A DNA stretch of 64,000 nt from Methylococcaceae bacterium. GTDB lineage: Bacteria > Pseudomonadota > Gammaproteobacteria > Methylococcales > Methylomonadaceae. The position numbers were made by a program, and so were the translations under genes. This document shows positions 27,749 through 36,386 of the stretch, piece by piece. The DNA lies in assembly GCA_030693065.1 (NCBI GenBank), contig JAUYBL010000019.1, forward strand, positions 62,001-126,000. The letters are read 5' to 3'. Positions within the stretch are counted from its first letter, which is position 1. Each line of letters opens with the position of its first letter. Under the pieces are notes generated by a model. The model did not search any database. It was given only the letters and a program-made list of their open reading frames with translations, and was not told the origin of the DNA.

Positions 27749-27873
27749 ATTTTCAAAAGGTTAATCTATATCAAATCGATAAACTGTGGAGAGGTAGAGC
27801 ATGGGTGATGGGTTTCGCTGCACTCTACCCATCCACCCACTACCTATAGAAACTAAAAAACGTCTTAAAACCT

Positions 27874-29610
27874 TTATTTGCAAACGATGTCAAGACCATC
27901 AATGCTGCATCTTGCGCCTTCTAAATGCAGTCGACGCGGATGAAATGCTTCAGCGGTTGGTTGATTGGTGATCGTTAATATCCCGGCATCCGGTAACTGT
28001 TCACATATTAATCTCAGCATGTTGACCTCGCCTTCCGGGGTTAAAGAATCAAATGCTTCTTGCGCTAAAATCCATTTTGGCTTGTATAACAATAAGCGCA
28101 CCATGCCTAAGCGCTGTGATTGCTCACGCGACAATACCTTTCCCCAGGTGTCGATTTGATCAAGTTGATCGATTAAATCTGCAACCCCGGCTAAGTTAAG
28201 CACTTCTTCGAGTTCGGCTTGGCTAAAGGCATCAGCTGCGGCCGGGTAACTGATAGCGGAACGCAAGCTACCTGCGCGTAAATACGGCCGGGGCGGCATA
28301 AAAAACATTGGCTCACTGTCAGGTAATTCAATACAACCGCCGCCCCACGGCCAAAGTCCGGCAATGGCTTTAAATAATTTACCGCCGATGGCGGTATCAC
28401 CGGTAACTAGCACATGCTCACCCCGATTAATTTCTGCATTGATCCCAGCAACAATCACTTCATCTTTGGAATTACGAATACATAAATCAACAAATCGCAA
28501 CATCGACTGATCCGGTTTTTCTATACGAATTCGATTCGGATGCGGCATTGTCAGTTGATCATCCAGAGCCTCAAGCGCTTTGTTAAGCCCCAAGACCCGC
28601 TCAACGGAGGCGCGCCATTCGGCGATTTTAGCCAGATTATCAACCGGCCAAGACAAGGCTGCGGCCATTTGTTGAAAGGACTGGGCAGACTGCATCAGCG
28701 CACCTAATAAAATATCGCCATGAATATAACGAGGTGCCGCCACCAGCACCGGAAACGCCATAGATAGTACCGAGTAGCCGGATGAAAATTTAAAAATATT
28801 GGCCCATGCCTGAGTTTGCCGATTCCAGGCGTAGACAATATCTTGAAACAGTTTGCGAAACCGTTGTTGCTCATTGGCTTCACCATGGACCAAGGCAATC
28901 GCCAGGGAATTTTCGCGAGCATTGACTAATCCATAGCGAAAGTTAGCTTCCATGGTTTGCCTGTCATCGGTTGCTTCGGTCAAGTGTCGACCTATCCACC
29001 AGCCTAAAATCGAGGCAGTAATCGCATATATCAACGCTAGCCACACTAAATGCCCGTAGATAGGAATTGAAAACCCCAGAAAATCCAAGGTGACGACGTC
29101 CGATAGCGTCCACAGAATTTTGGTAAAACTGCCCAGCAATAACAGGCTGTAAACTGACGAGTGACAAAGATCAATCGCCGATTCGGTGGCGATACGGACA
29201 TCTTCGGCAATACGACCATCGGGATTATCGTGTTTGCCGACCACATGTATCACCTGAAAATGTCGTCCGTTGTCCATCCATTGGCCAATCAAGCGATCTG
29301 TAAGCCAGTTACGCCAACCTAACTGCAAGCGACGTTTGACTTGAAAATGTGTGGTAGTAACAACAATATTGGCAATAAAAATCAGCACTACCAGGCCTAT
29401 CTGCGTATATAAACCGGACATAGAGTGCTGGTCCAAGGCATTAAATAATGCCGCACTCCACTCGGTAATGACTACCGCAATCGCAATTTGCAGCACCGTC
29501 AGTATAAACAAAGCCAAGCTACGTCTGCGAATAGCAGATTTATGTTCAGAATGCCAAAATGGGCCTGCCAATTTTATAAACTGAATAAAAAATCCGTTTG
29601 GGTCGATCAT
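27874..29610 (-). CDS. ABC exporter, SbmA/BacA-YddA type, with degenerate ATPase domain
   Basis: 578 residues from the ATG at 29610, which has GAGGAGG ahead of it; an ORF to 29676 is less likely. N-terminal half: six TM helices of the SbmA/BacA-like ABC membrane domain (FWHSEHKSAIRRRSLALF, RNWLTDRLIGQWM, NPDGRIAEDVRIATE). C-terminal half is an ABC ATPase in which every catalytic motif is altered: Walker A VTGDTAIGGKLFKAIAG (about 400) in place of GPSGSGKST; Q-loop FFMPPRPYL in place of LPQRPYL; signature LSREQSQRLG; Walker B WILAQEAFDSL with Asp replaced by Gln; switch TITNQPTA with Asn in place of His. The frame is intact over its full length. Confidence 0.87.
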   Translation of the reverse strand: MIDPNGFFIQFIKLAGPFWHSEHKSAIRRRSLALFILTVLQIAIAVVITEWSAALFNALDQHSMSGLYTQIGLVVLIFIANIVVTTTHFQVKRRLQLGWRNWLTDRLIGQWMDNGRHFQVIHVVGKHDNPDGRIAEDVRIATESAIDLCHSSVYSLLLLGSFTKILWTLSDVVTLDFLGFSIPIYGHLVWLALIYAITASILGWWIGRHLTEATDDRQTMEANFRYGLVNARENSLAIALVHGEANEQQRFRKLFQDIVYAWNRQTQAWANIFKFSSGYSVLSMAFPVLVAAPRYIHGDILLGALMQSAQSFQQMAAALSWPVDNLAKIAEWRASVERVLGLNKALEALDDQLTMPHPNRIRIEKPDQSMLRFVDLCIRNSKDEVIVAGINAEINRGEHVLVTGDTAIGGKLFKAIAGLWPWGGGCIELPDSEPMFFMPPRPYLRAGSLRSAISYPAAADAFSQAELEEVLNLAGVADLIDQLDQIDTWGKVLSREQSQRLGMVRLLLYKPKWILAQEAFDSLTPEGEVNMLRLICEQLPDAGILTITNQPTAEAFHPRRLHLEGARCSIDGLDIVCK

Positions 29611-29718
29611 ATTCTTTTGCCTCCTCGTTGATTTTTTAGTCAAATCATAGCGCAAAAGCCCTATTAAACCGAACATAGAACGTTTGCAACCGTTGTATTT
29701 ATTATTTAGGTTTGGATT

Positions 29719-31335
29719 ATGAACACGTCATTGATCAATAAAGACAGGACTCCCAATACCACTTCACCATTAATTGCCGCACTGTGCGAACCCAGTGTTT
29801 ATGACTATGCGCCCAAGGCTATCAATTTGATTGAAACCCATATTTCCTGGGTGCTGTTAACCGGTCGATACGCTTACAAAATCAAAAAACCAGTTAATTT
29901 CGGCTTTCTGGATTTTTCAACGGTGGAGAAGCGGCATATTTGTTGTCAAGAAGAAGTCAGGCTTAACCGGCGTTTGGCAGCCGATTTATATCTTGATGTA
30001 GTCGCAATAACCGGACAACCCGATCACCCTAAACTGGGCGGCTCGGGCGCGGCTATTGAGTACGCCGTTAAAATGACTCAGTTTCCTGCCGGGTTTATGT
30101 TGAGTGAACGAGCAGAACGGGGGGAATTAAGCAGCAATGAGATCGATCAAGTCGTCACGATAGTTGCCGATTTTCATGACTCGATTGCAACAGCCAGCGT
30201 CTCATCACCTTATGGCGAACCTGACAACATAAAGCATTGGTTTGTGGAAAATTTTGACCATATCAGGCCGTTATTGATTGATGACCGTCATAATCAGCAA
30301 CTGGACGTAATTGAGGCGTGGGGCAATGACGAATGGCATAAAAAGTCCGTGCTGATGCAACAACGCAAACAACAAGGTTATATAAGAGAATGCCATGGCG
30401 ATTTACATCTGGGCAATATGACGCTGATTAATGGCAACGTCACCGTATTTGATTGCATAGAATTTAATCCGATGCTGCGTTGGATTGATGTCATCAGCGA
30501 AGTGGCTTTTTTATTTATGGATCTGCAGCATTGTGGTTATGACCACTACGCGCACCGATTTATCAACCAGTATTTACAACGCACCGGTGATTATCAGAGC
30601 CTGGCATTATTTAGGTACTATCTGGTTTATCGCGCGCTGGTACGGGCGAAAGTGTCGCTGTTGCGCCTGTCGCAGTTAGCAACTGATGCTGCTGCCTGTA
30701 AACAGGCTCGTTCCGAATACACCGAGTATGTAAATCTAGCCGAACGCTTTATCAATTATAAGCAGCCGGTTTTGATAATTACCCATGGATTTTCCGGGTC
30801 CGGCAAGTCAACGTTTGCCAATCAGCTTGCTGATCACATCGGGGCACTGCAGATACGTTCGGATATAGAACGTAAACGACTCTTTGGCTGCCCGACACAA
30901 AATCCATCCGGCAGTGGGATTGACACAGGCTTGTATACCCAAGATGCAGGGGTGAAAACCTATCAACGCCTGATTGAACTTGCTAAAGCCACATTGGATG
31001 CCGGTTTTAGTGCCATTATCGATGCCACTTTTCTTAAATTCGAGCAGCGTAACCAATTCTGCCAACTAGCTGCGGACAAAGGCATAAAGTTTTTCATTAT
31101 TGATTGTCAAGCATCACATGCCGAATTAACCAGTCGACTCCTGCAACGGCAACATGATGCCTCGGAAGCGACCATTGAGGTACTTTATCGCCAGCAAAAA
31201 ACCGCCCAACCGTTAAGGCCGGAAGAACAGCAATTTGTAATTAACGTCGATAGCTCAAAAACTCCATTACATTCATGGTTAGACGAGTCTCTCCTGGGCA
31301 TAATCAAAAGACTCACTACGAACGAAAACCATTGA
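29719..31335 (+). CDS. Fused aminoglycoside-phosphotransferase-like/P-loop kinase protein
   Basis: 538 residues. The N-terminal about 340 residues resemble the APH/protein-kinase-like fold with catalytic loop ECHGDLHLGNM near 225 and metal-binding VFDCIEFN after it. The C-terminal about 190 residues are a small P-loop kinase with Walker A THGFSGSGKSTFANQLAD near 357 and a following RSDIERKRLFG, typical of zeta-toxin/adenylylsulfate-kinase-like enzymes. Such bifunctional AAA-family ATPases are common in Proteobacteria and uncharacterised. The last about six codons (TTNENH) may be derived from a repeat element. Role unknown. Confidence 0.85.
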   Translation: MNTSLINKDRTPNTTSPLIAALCEPSVYDYAPKAINLIETHISWVLLTGRYAYKIKKPVNFGFLDFSTVEKRHICCQEEVRLNRRLAADLYLDVVAITGQPDHPKLGGSGAAIEYAVKMTQFPAGFMLSERAERGELSSNEIDQVVTIVADFHDSIATASVSSPYGEPDNIKHWFVENFDHIRPLLIDDRHNQQLDVIEAWGNDEWHKKSVLMQQRKQQGYIRECHGDLHLGNMTLINGNVTVFDCIEFNPMLRWIDVISEVAFLFMDLQHCGYDHYAHRFINQYLQRTGDYQSLALFRYYLVYRALVRAKVSLLRLSQLATDAAACKQARSEYTEYVNLAERFINYKQPVLIITHGFSGSGKSTFANQLADHIGALQIRSDIERKRLFGCPTQNPSGSGIDTGLYTQDAGVKTYQRLIELAKATLDAGFSAIIDATFLKFEQRNQFCQLAADKGIKFFIIDCQASHAELTSRLLQRQHDASEATIEVLYRQQKTAQPLRPEEQQFVINVDSSKTPLHSWLDESLLGIIKRLTTNENH

Positions 31336-31362
31336 TTTATAGGAAGCCGCGCACTATCAGGC

Positions 31363-32448
31363 TTAATGTAATCTGGCATACAAATATTGCCGGATAATTT
31401 CACAACTCTGGGTCCAGCTGGGCTGGTGAGCAAAAGCCGCTAAGGCATTTCGACTCAATTGCAGCAAAAGCCGACGGTCACGATGCAATGTTTGCAGCAG
31501 CTCGGCCAAGGCATACTGATCTTCTGGGGGAATCAGGTAGCCATTATCACCGTGGTTGATAATTTCTTTAGCCGCGCCTGCCGTGGTGCCGATAACAGGC
31601 AAACCAAATTGCTGAGCTTCTACATAGACAATGCCATAGCTTTCATAAGCTGAAGGCAGCACCATGAGCTGATGTTGCCGGTACAGTTCGGCAAGCGCCT
31701 GGCCTTGTACTGGGCCTTTTAAAATTACCCGTTCTTGCAAGTGCGAAGACTCAATAAGCGCTTGAATTTGCTTTACGTAGTCCAGCTCCATATCCAGTCG
31801 CCCCGCCACTGTCACTTGAAAATCTTCCGTTGGAAGTTGGCGCAGGGCCTGGATCAGCACGTGCAAGCCCTTGCGACGGATAACATTACCAACGACCAAG
31901 ATTTGCAAAGGACCAGGCCTCAGGGCGCGCTGGCTGATTGCGTCGATGTCGATGTTTACGTCGGAAAAATTATCACCCGCCGGTACGGCAAGGCAGTAAG
32001 GCGGCAACCGGTCGTTTAGTAATTCACGAATCTGCATCAACGTTGTTTGGCTATTAGCGATTATTCCCGACACAGATTGCAGATAACGCCGCTCGATGGC
32101 GCGGAAAAGCCAGGCGCTGTAGCAAGGATGATGATCGATGCTGGTCAGCAAATGCACCAAGGTGATCACGGGTATGTTGATTTGACGGCTTATTCGTCGA
32201 TTCAGTAACACCACCGATGGATGCACCATGGCATCCTCAACCAGTATGTCAATGTTGGCGGCAGCGATAAGCTGCAGGCAGGTCTGGCTGAAATTATCGC
32301 CAAAATGCCGCCAGTAGCTGCGCGGCAGCAGGCTGATAATTTCGACCTGTTCGCCTTGGCTGCGCAGATAAGACACCAGTTTGCGGTTGTATAAATAACC
32401 GCCACTTAATGTCTCCATCTCGCCATATATCAACAGGCCGATGCGCAT
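31363..32448 (-). CDS. Glycosyltransferase family 4 protein
   Basis: 361 residues, GT-B fold. N-terminal MRIGLLIYGEMETLSGGYLYN; C-terminal nucleotide-sugar domain with VVGNVIRRKGLHVLIQAL, and the family E-x7-E region SAYESYGIVYVEAQQFGLPVI followed by GTTAGAAKEI. Cytoplasmic, transfers a sugar from a nucleotide donor. It is the last gene of the five-gene operon starting at 35310 and begins 9 bases after the PTPS-like gene, so its acceptor may be the product of that pathway rather than a polysaccharide. Acceptor and donor are not evident. Confidence 0.9.
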   Translation of the reverse strand: MRIGLLIYGEMETLSGGYLYNRKLVSYLRSQGEQVEIISLLPRSYWRHFGDNFSQTCLQLIAAANIDILVEDAMVHPSVVLLNRRISRQINIPVITLVHLLTSIDHHPCYSAWLFRAIERRYLQSVSGIIANSQTTLMQIRELLNDRLPPYCLAVPAGDNFSDVNIDIDAISQRALRPGPLQILVVGNVIRRKGLHVLIQALRQLPTEDFQVTVAGRLDMELDYVKQIQALIESSHLQERVILKGPVQGQALAELYRQHQLMVLPSAYESYGIVYVEAQQFGLPVIGTTAGAAKEIINHGDNGYLIPPEDQYALAELLQTLHRDRRLLLQLSRNALAAFAHQPSWTQSCEIIRQYLYARLH

Positions 32449-32457
32449 GGAATTGTC

Positions 32458-32835
32458 TTAGAATTGTTTACGGTAGCCCGCCCAGCAAGTGGCATTTTCC
32501 CAAAGTTTGATCCGCAGTGTGCCGGTGCCGGGCGGATTAATCGCGGCGAGTAATTGTTCGCAAATTATGCGGCTGAAATGTTCGATACTGGGATTCAGTC
32601 CGGCAAATTCGGGTTTGTCGTTAAGTAATTGATCGCGGAAGTTGCCGACAATGGCATCCAGCGCGGCTTCGATGGCAACAATGTCCACCAGATAACCATG
32701 TTGATCCAGATGCTCGGCTTCAATGCTGACTTCTGCAACATAGTGATGCGCGTGAGGGAAATTTTCACTACCCCAATCGCCGCCGATTAAATAATGGTTA
32801 GCGATAAAGTCACGGGTTACGGCTACGGTATACAT
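32458..32835 (-). CDS. PTPS/QueD-like protein lacking the catalytic cysteine
   Basis: 125 residues, the length of the 6-pyruvoyltetrahydropterin synthase/6-carboxytetrahydropterin synthase family. The zinc ligands are present: His14 (FIANHYL), His28 and His30 (PHAHHY). Pterin-binding Glu113 in KLWENATCWAGY and the Glu85 of NPSIEHFSRII are also kept. The catalytic Cys usually four residues before the HxH (C-x3-HxH) is Glu24 here, and the His of the usual LDHxxLND motif appears to be Asp68 (FRDQLLND). So the fold binds zinc and probably a pterin-like ligand, but the standard chemistry is unlikely. Shine-Dalgarno AGGAAA. Fourth gene of the RibA/RibD-like operon. Confidence 0.82.
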   Translation of the reverse strand: MYTVAVTRDFIANHYLIGGDWGSENFPHAHHYVAEVSIEAEHLDQHGYLVDIVAIEAALDAIVGNFRDQLLNDKPEFAGLNPSIEHFSRIICEQLLAAINPPGTGTLRIKLWENATCWAGYRKQF

Positions 32836-32875
32836 TTTTGTTTTTCCTATGGTTTTGTAAACACTCGACGCTTAT

Positions 32876-32915
32876 TGTTGGGCTTCCTGACGTCAGCCCA
32901 ACCTACGTTTGGTGG
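32876..32915. repeat. Short palindromic repeat within operon
   Basis: GTTGGGCT and AGCCCAAC form an 8-bp stem around TCCTGACGTC, in the 89-base gap between the dehydrogenase and PTPS-like genes. A REP-like hairpin; it may stabilise the mRNA or attenuate expression of the two distal genes. Confidence 0.5.
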
Positions 32916-32924
32916 TTATTGGTT

Positions 32925-33965
32925 TTAATAAATAAAAATGGCTTGCAAAACTTTTTCCGGCGCTTGATCCAACAGCTCATAAATACTGCCAGCCTGATCG
33001 AGCGGAATTCGATGGCTAATCAGCTTTTGAGGTTGGACTTGCCGAAGCATTTGCCAGGCAGTCTGGAATCTTCGCGCTTTATCCCAGCGGCCGGTCAATT
33101 CCGGCGCAATGGTGCTGACTTGGCTGCTGATGAATTTAATTCGGTTGCGATGCGCCGCACCGCCCAATTGGATGTTGGCGGATTTATTGCCATACCAACT
33201 GCCGATGACGATGCGTCCGGAGTAACTGCATAAGTCGATAGACAGGTTCAAGGCGTCGGGTACGCCACTGACTTCGTAGATCAAGTCAGCGCCTGAAGCT
33301 GTAGTTGCCGATAGTTGCACCGGTAACTGCAACTCTTGTTTGAGCGAGGTCATTTGAGCTTGGGAAGTAGGATCGTAAACCTTCGTAACTCCCAGTTGCA
33401 GCGCGCGGGCGCGACGCTCGGCGATGCCATCCAGCGCAACCAACTTTGCCAGTGGAAATTGCGCCAGCAAGCTAGCTAGCAACAGGCCGACGATGCCTTG
33501 TCCCAAGACCACGACACGTTCGCCTAATGCTGGATTACCGTCCAGCACCAAATTCACTGCGGTTTCCATGTTGGCTAAAAACACCGCTGCTTCGGGGTCT
33601 ATGTCATCAGGTAAGGCGATAAGCTGTTCCGGCGTGGCAATAAAATGACTGACATGCGGCTGAAACGAAAACACCAGTTTATCCAGCCAAAAGGGTTCAA
33701 TATCCGCGCCGATCTGCTCGACCCGGCCGACACAGGCATAGCCGTATTGCAAGGGATAAGCTTGCTGGTTTTGCAGGGATTCCAGCGTAGCATCCAAAGC
33801 AATATCGGTTGGAAGTTGTCCGCGGTAAACCAGCATTTCAGTACCGGCGCTAATGCCTGAACAGTGGCTTTTAACCAAAAGTTGTCCCGGTGCTAGCGGC
33901 GGCAGTATTTGTTCTCTAATTTCAAGCTGACGCGGGTTGGTAAACCAAAGTTGACGAGCTTTCAT
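32925..33965 (-). CDS. Medium-chain dehydrogenase (zinc-alcohol-dehydrogenase-like)
   Basis: 346 residues from the ATG at 33965, which overlaps the RibD-like stop as ATGA; the ORF can be read from 34001 but that adds non-family residues. MDR superfamily: N-terminal GroES-like domain (LVKSHCSGISAGTEMLVYRG), then a Rossmann domain with VVVLGQGIVGLLLASLL (GxGxxG) and ALDGIAERRARALQLG. The structural four-cysteine zinc site is missing, and only some catalytic-zinc ligands are seen, so the enzyme may be zinc-free. Third gene of the operon; presumably an NAD(P)-dependent oxidoreductase acting on the pathway intermediate. Substrate unknown. Confidence 0.87.
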   Translation of the reverse strand: MKARQLWFTNPRQLEIREQILPPLAPGQLLVKSHCSGISAGTEMLVYRGQLPTDIALDATLESLQNQQAYPLQYGYACVGRVEQIGADIEPFWLDKLVFSFQPHVSHFIATPEQLIALPDDIDPEAAVFLANMETAVNLVLDGNPALGERVVVLGQGIVGLLLASLLAQFPLAKLVALDGIAERRARALQLGVTKVYDPTSQAQMTSLKQELQLPVQLSATTASGADLIYEVSGVPDALNLSIDLCSYSGRIVIGSWYGNKSANIQLGGAAHRNRIKFISSQVSTIAPELTGRWDKARRFQTAWQMLRQVQPQKLISHRIPLDQAGSIYELLDQAPEKVLQAIFIY

Positions 33966-34678
33966 AATTCGACGAGCTCCTGGTATTGCAAATTGCCCCA
34001 CATGATCAGGTCATCTCCCAGCATTTGAGTATTAAGCGGCCGGATTTGCGGTAATTGAAGTTTGCTGGATAGTCCCAGATTGCCAACGCCTTTGTAGCCG
34101 CCGACCAAGGTTGGGGCAATCGTCAGCACCAGCGCGTCGGCTAATTGCGCTTTCAAAAATGCGGTAATCACTTGGCTGCCGCCTTCTACCATCAGCATCG
34201 TTATGCCTTTTTTCCACAATAAATTGAGCGCGTTGGCCAAATTGACACGGCCATCGGCATCACCTGCCAGCGTTATGATTTCAACCTGACTGCCGAACTC
34301 ACTATCATCAGTTAAGCTCGTCAATACCCAGCAGTTTTGATCTGGATGCTGGCAAAGACGTGCGCTTGGCGGCATGCGTAAGCGACTATCGAGGACGATG
34401 GGTTGGGGATTGGCGCCTGACCACTCGCGCACGGTAAGTTGCGGGTCATCGGTCAGCACGGTACCGATGCCCACCAGAATGCCGTCATGCAGGCTACGCA
34501 GTTGATGGGTGAGCTGGGTGGCTTCATTGCCGCTTAATGCCAACGATTCGCCCGCGCGCGTTGTGATGCTGCCATCCCAGCTTTGGGCATAACTTAAGGT
34601 AACGAACGGGCGATTTTTCGATGCCTTAGCGTTTTTATGGGTCGTCAACCAGTGTTCAATTTGCTGGTTAACCGTCAT
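33962..34678 (-). CDS. RibD C-terminal-type pyrimidine reductase (no deaminase domain)
   Basis: 238 residues, the dihydrofolate-reductase-like fold of the RibD reductase half: FVTLSYAQSWDGSITTR, GILVGIGTVLTDDPQLTVRE, QPIVLDSRLRMP and MLMVEGGSQVI. The N-terminal CMP/dCMP-type deaminase domain of bifunctional RibD is absent. In archaea and fungi a stand-alone reductase of this type reduces the ribosyl side chain of the GTP cyclohydrolase II product before deamination, so the same step is plausible here. Start overlaps the RibA-like stop (ATGA); stop overlaps the dehydrogenase start. Also similar to ToxE-type reductases of toxoflavin pathways. Confidence 0.88.
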   Translation of the reverse strand: MTVNQQIEHWLTTHKNAKASKNRPFVTLSYAQSWDGSITTRAGESLALSGNEATQLTHQLRSLHDGILVGIGTVLTDDPQLTVREWSGANPQPIVLDSRLRMPPSARLCQHPDQNCWVLTSLTDDSEFGSQVEIITLAGDADGRVNLANALNLLWKKGITMLMVEGGSQVITAFLKAQLADALVLTIAPTLVGGYKGVGNLGLSSKLQLPQIRPLNTQMLGDDLIMWGNLQYQELVEL

Positions 34679-35310
34679 AAGGTGCGCTGTTTGCTTGACT
34701 TAGTCGGTGGCGCAAATTGCAACAGATGATCCATGCGCTGGACTTTAGTGAGCAAGTAGCTTTCGTTGTCAGAATTGACCGGCGCTTCCAGCGGTACGCG
34801 CTTATTGACCTTAATGCCTTCAGCTTCCAGCGCGCTAATTTTTAACGGATTATTAGTCATCAGTAATACGGATTTGACGCCTAGGTCTTCTAAAATACGC
34901 GCTGCTAAAGAATAGCTCCGTTCATCCGCGCCATGCCCCAATAGCAGATTGGCATCCACAGTGTCGTGGCCTTGGTCTTGCAAATTGTAAGCTCGCAGTT
35001 TTTGCAACAAACCAATGCCTCGGCCTTCTTGGCGCAGATAGACCAACACGCCTGCGCCTTGCTTGGCAATCAGTTGCAAGGAGCGATCCAGTTGTTCGCC
35101 GCAGTCGCAGCGCCTGGAACCCAGTACATCGCCGGTAAAACATTCGGAGTGGATGCGGACCAATACATCATCTGCGCCTGACACCTCGCCCATGTAAAAA
35201 GCCAGATGTTCCTTTTTATCAAACGTATTGGTGTAGTAACAGAGTTGAAAATCGCCGTATTTGGTGGGAATACGGGCACAGGTCATTCGTGAAACGGTCG
35301 GTTTGGACAT
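34675..35310 (-). CDS. GTP cyclohydrolase II-type protein (RibA-like)
   Basis: 211 residues, no RibB domain. The zinc cysteines are in HSECFTGDVLGSRRCDCGEQL, the catalytic YLRQEGRGIGLLQKLRAYNL is intact, and GADERSY, TNNPLKI and the GTP-contacting KRVPL are all present. It should convert GTP to 2,5-diamino-6-ribosylamino-pyrimidinone phosphate, formate and pyrophosphate. It heads a five-gene operon in which it is followed by a RibD-type reductase and not by riboflavin synthase genes, suggesting a paralogue for a special pathway instead of the housekeeping ribA. There is no obvious Shine-Dalgarno ahead of the ATG at 35310. Confidence 0.9.
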   Translation of the reverse strand: MSKPTVSRMTCARIPTKYGDFQLCYYTNTFDKKEHLAFYMGEVSGADDVLVRIHSECFTGDVLGSRRCDCGEQLDRSLQLIAKQGAGVLVYLRQEGRGIGLLQKLRAYNLQDQGHDTVDANLLLGHGADERSYSLAARILEDLGVKSVLLMTNNPLKISALEAEGIKVNKRVPLEAPVNSDNESYLLTKVQRMDHLLQFAPPTKSSKQRTL

Positions 35311-35848
35311 AGTAAATAAATTGTATTGCAGGGACTGATTCTACAAAAAACGAATATCAGTGTTATGAACGCCCGCAAGGCAGGCAAAAAATAATTTTCG
35401 GTTCGTGAAAATAAGTTCCAAGAGGATTGGGTTAGCCCCTCAGTCAGCTTATCTATCAACCATTTTGCGACCTACCTGATACGGGTGTATCAAAGTACGA
35501 TCTATTTGAATAGTCTCGCGGCACAGGCAGTTACTGCCTAGACAATTTGGTGAACTCAGCATTTATTATGCCTCGAAATATAAAAAATGACTATTTTAGT
35601 ACGGAATAAAACCGGGAAATTTTATGATATTCGCTGAGTTTACTCTGTTCAATTGAACGCGACGATTATGACCTTGTGATAGTCAATACGATAAGGTGAC
35701 ACTTTGATGACGATGCCTCTCTTTACTCTCGACAAAAAGGGGGCTTTTGAATTTATAGCGTTGCCATTTTGTAACATTTACAACCTATCAAGCCAACAAT
35801 GCGTAAAATTATAAATTATTACCCTGTTCTAAAAGAAAGAGACTAAAG
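35311..35848. other. Intergenic region upstream of the RibA-like operon
   Basis: About 540 AT-rich bases between the divergent RibA-like operon and the next small gene. It should contain the operon promoter, but no clear -35/-10 pair stands out. A 36-codon ORF at 35707-35817 lacks support. Confidence 0.4.
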
Positions 35849-36244
35849 ATGAGCATCAAATCCCGTTTATTAAAAATAGTAATAAAGTTAACACCCGATA
35901 TTTTAATTATTTGGGTAGCCAACTTTGTCCTTAAGGGCATTGCTGAGTTAACCGCTTTTAATTTCGATATTGAAACTCGAAAAGTCTATGTGCAAACAAG
36001 GCTCTACGGCGAACAAGACACGATTGATGTTTGTTTGGAAAATTTTTCGGTATTTAATGATGGTCAGTCATATAGATTTATCATTCATCAAGCAACGTCA
36101 GATCGCCCCTGGTTGAATAATTTATTGTCCCGCGTTATTGGCAAAGCTTGGAAAATCCCTGAGATACCTCAATTTTCGGCACAACTTGAGCTTGTCGCAG
36201 AGTTATTCAAAGCTAAGCCCCCTGCACTGGAAAAAATCGATTGA
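35849..36244 (+). CDS. Hypothetical protein, 131 aa
   Basis: ATG at 35849 with AAAGAAAGAG upstream. MSIKSRLLKIVIKLTPDILII begins a probable amphipathic or membrane-associated N-terminus followed by a mixed alpha/beta domain (FNFDIETRKVYVQTRLYGEQ; IDVCLENFSVF). I recognise no family. It stands alone on the plus strand between two minus-strand operons. Confidence 0.6.
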   Translation: MSIKSRLLKIVIKLTPDILIIWVANFVLKGIAELTAFNFDIETRKVYVQTRLYGEQDTIDVCLENFSVFNDGQSYRFIIHQATSDRPWLNNLLSRVIGKAWKIPEIPQFSAQLELVAELFKAKPPALEKID

Positions 36245-36386
36245 ACTTGAGACTTAACTCGTGCTCGTTGACACTGAGCGGCTAACTGACCGGATAGAGC
36301 GATTTTGACTACTTAGAAATGGTATCGAAGGTTTGGGCCGGACAATGTGCTCGACCCAATCATTTCAACTTAAGCGATTGTCATTA

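Noticed and set aside
35707-35817. 36-codon ORF upstream of the 131-aa hypothetical gene
   Set aside because: Weak ribosome-binding site, no family pattern, low-complexity composition; not better than chance.
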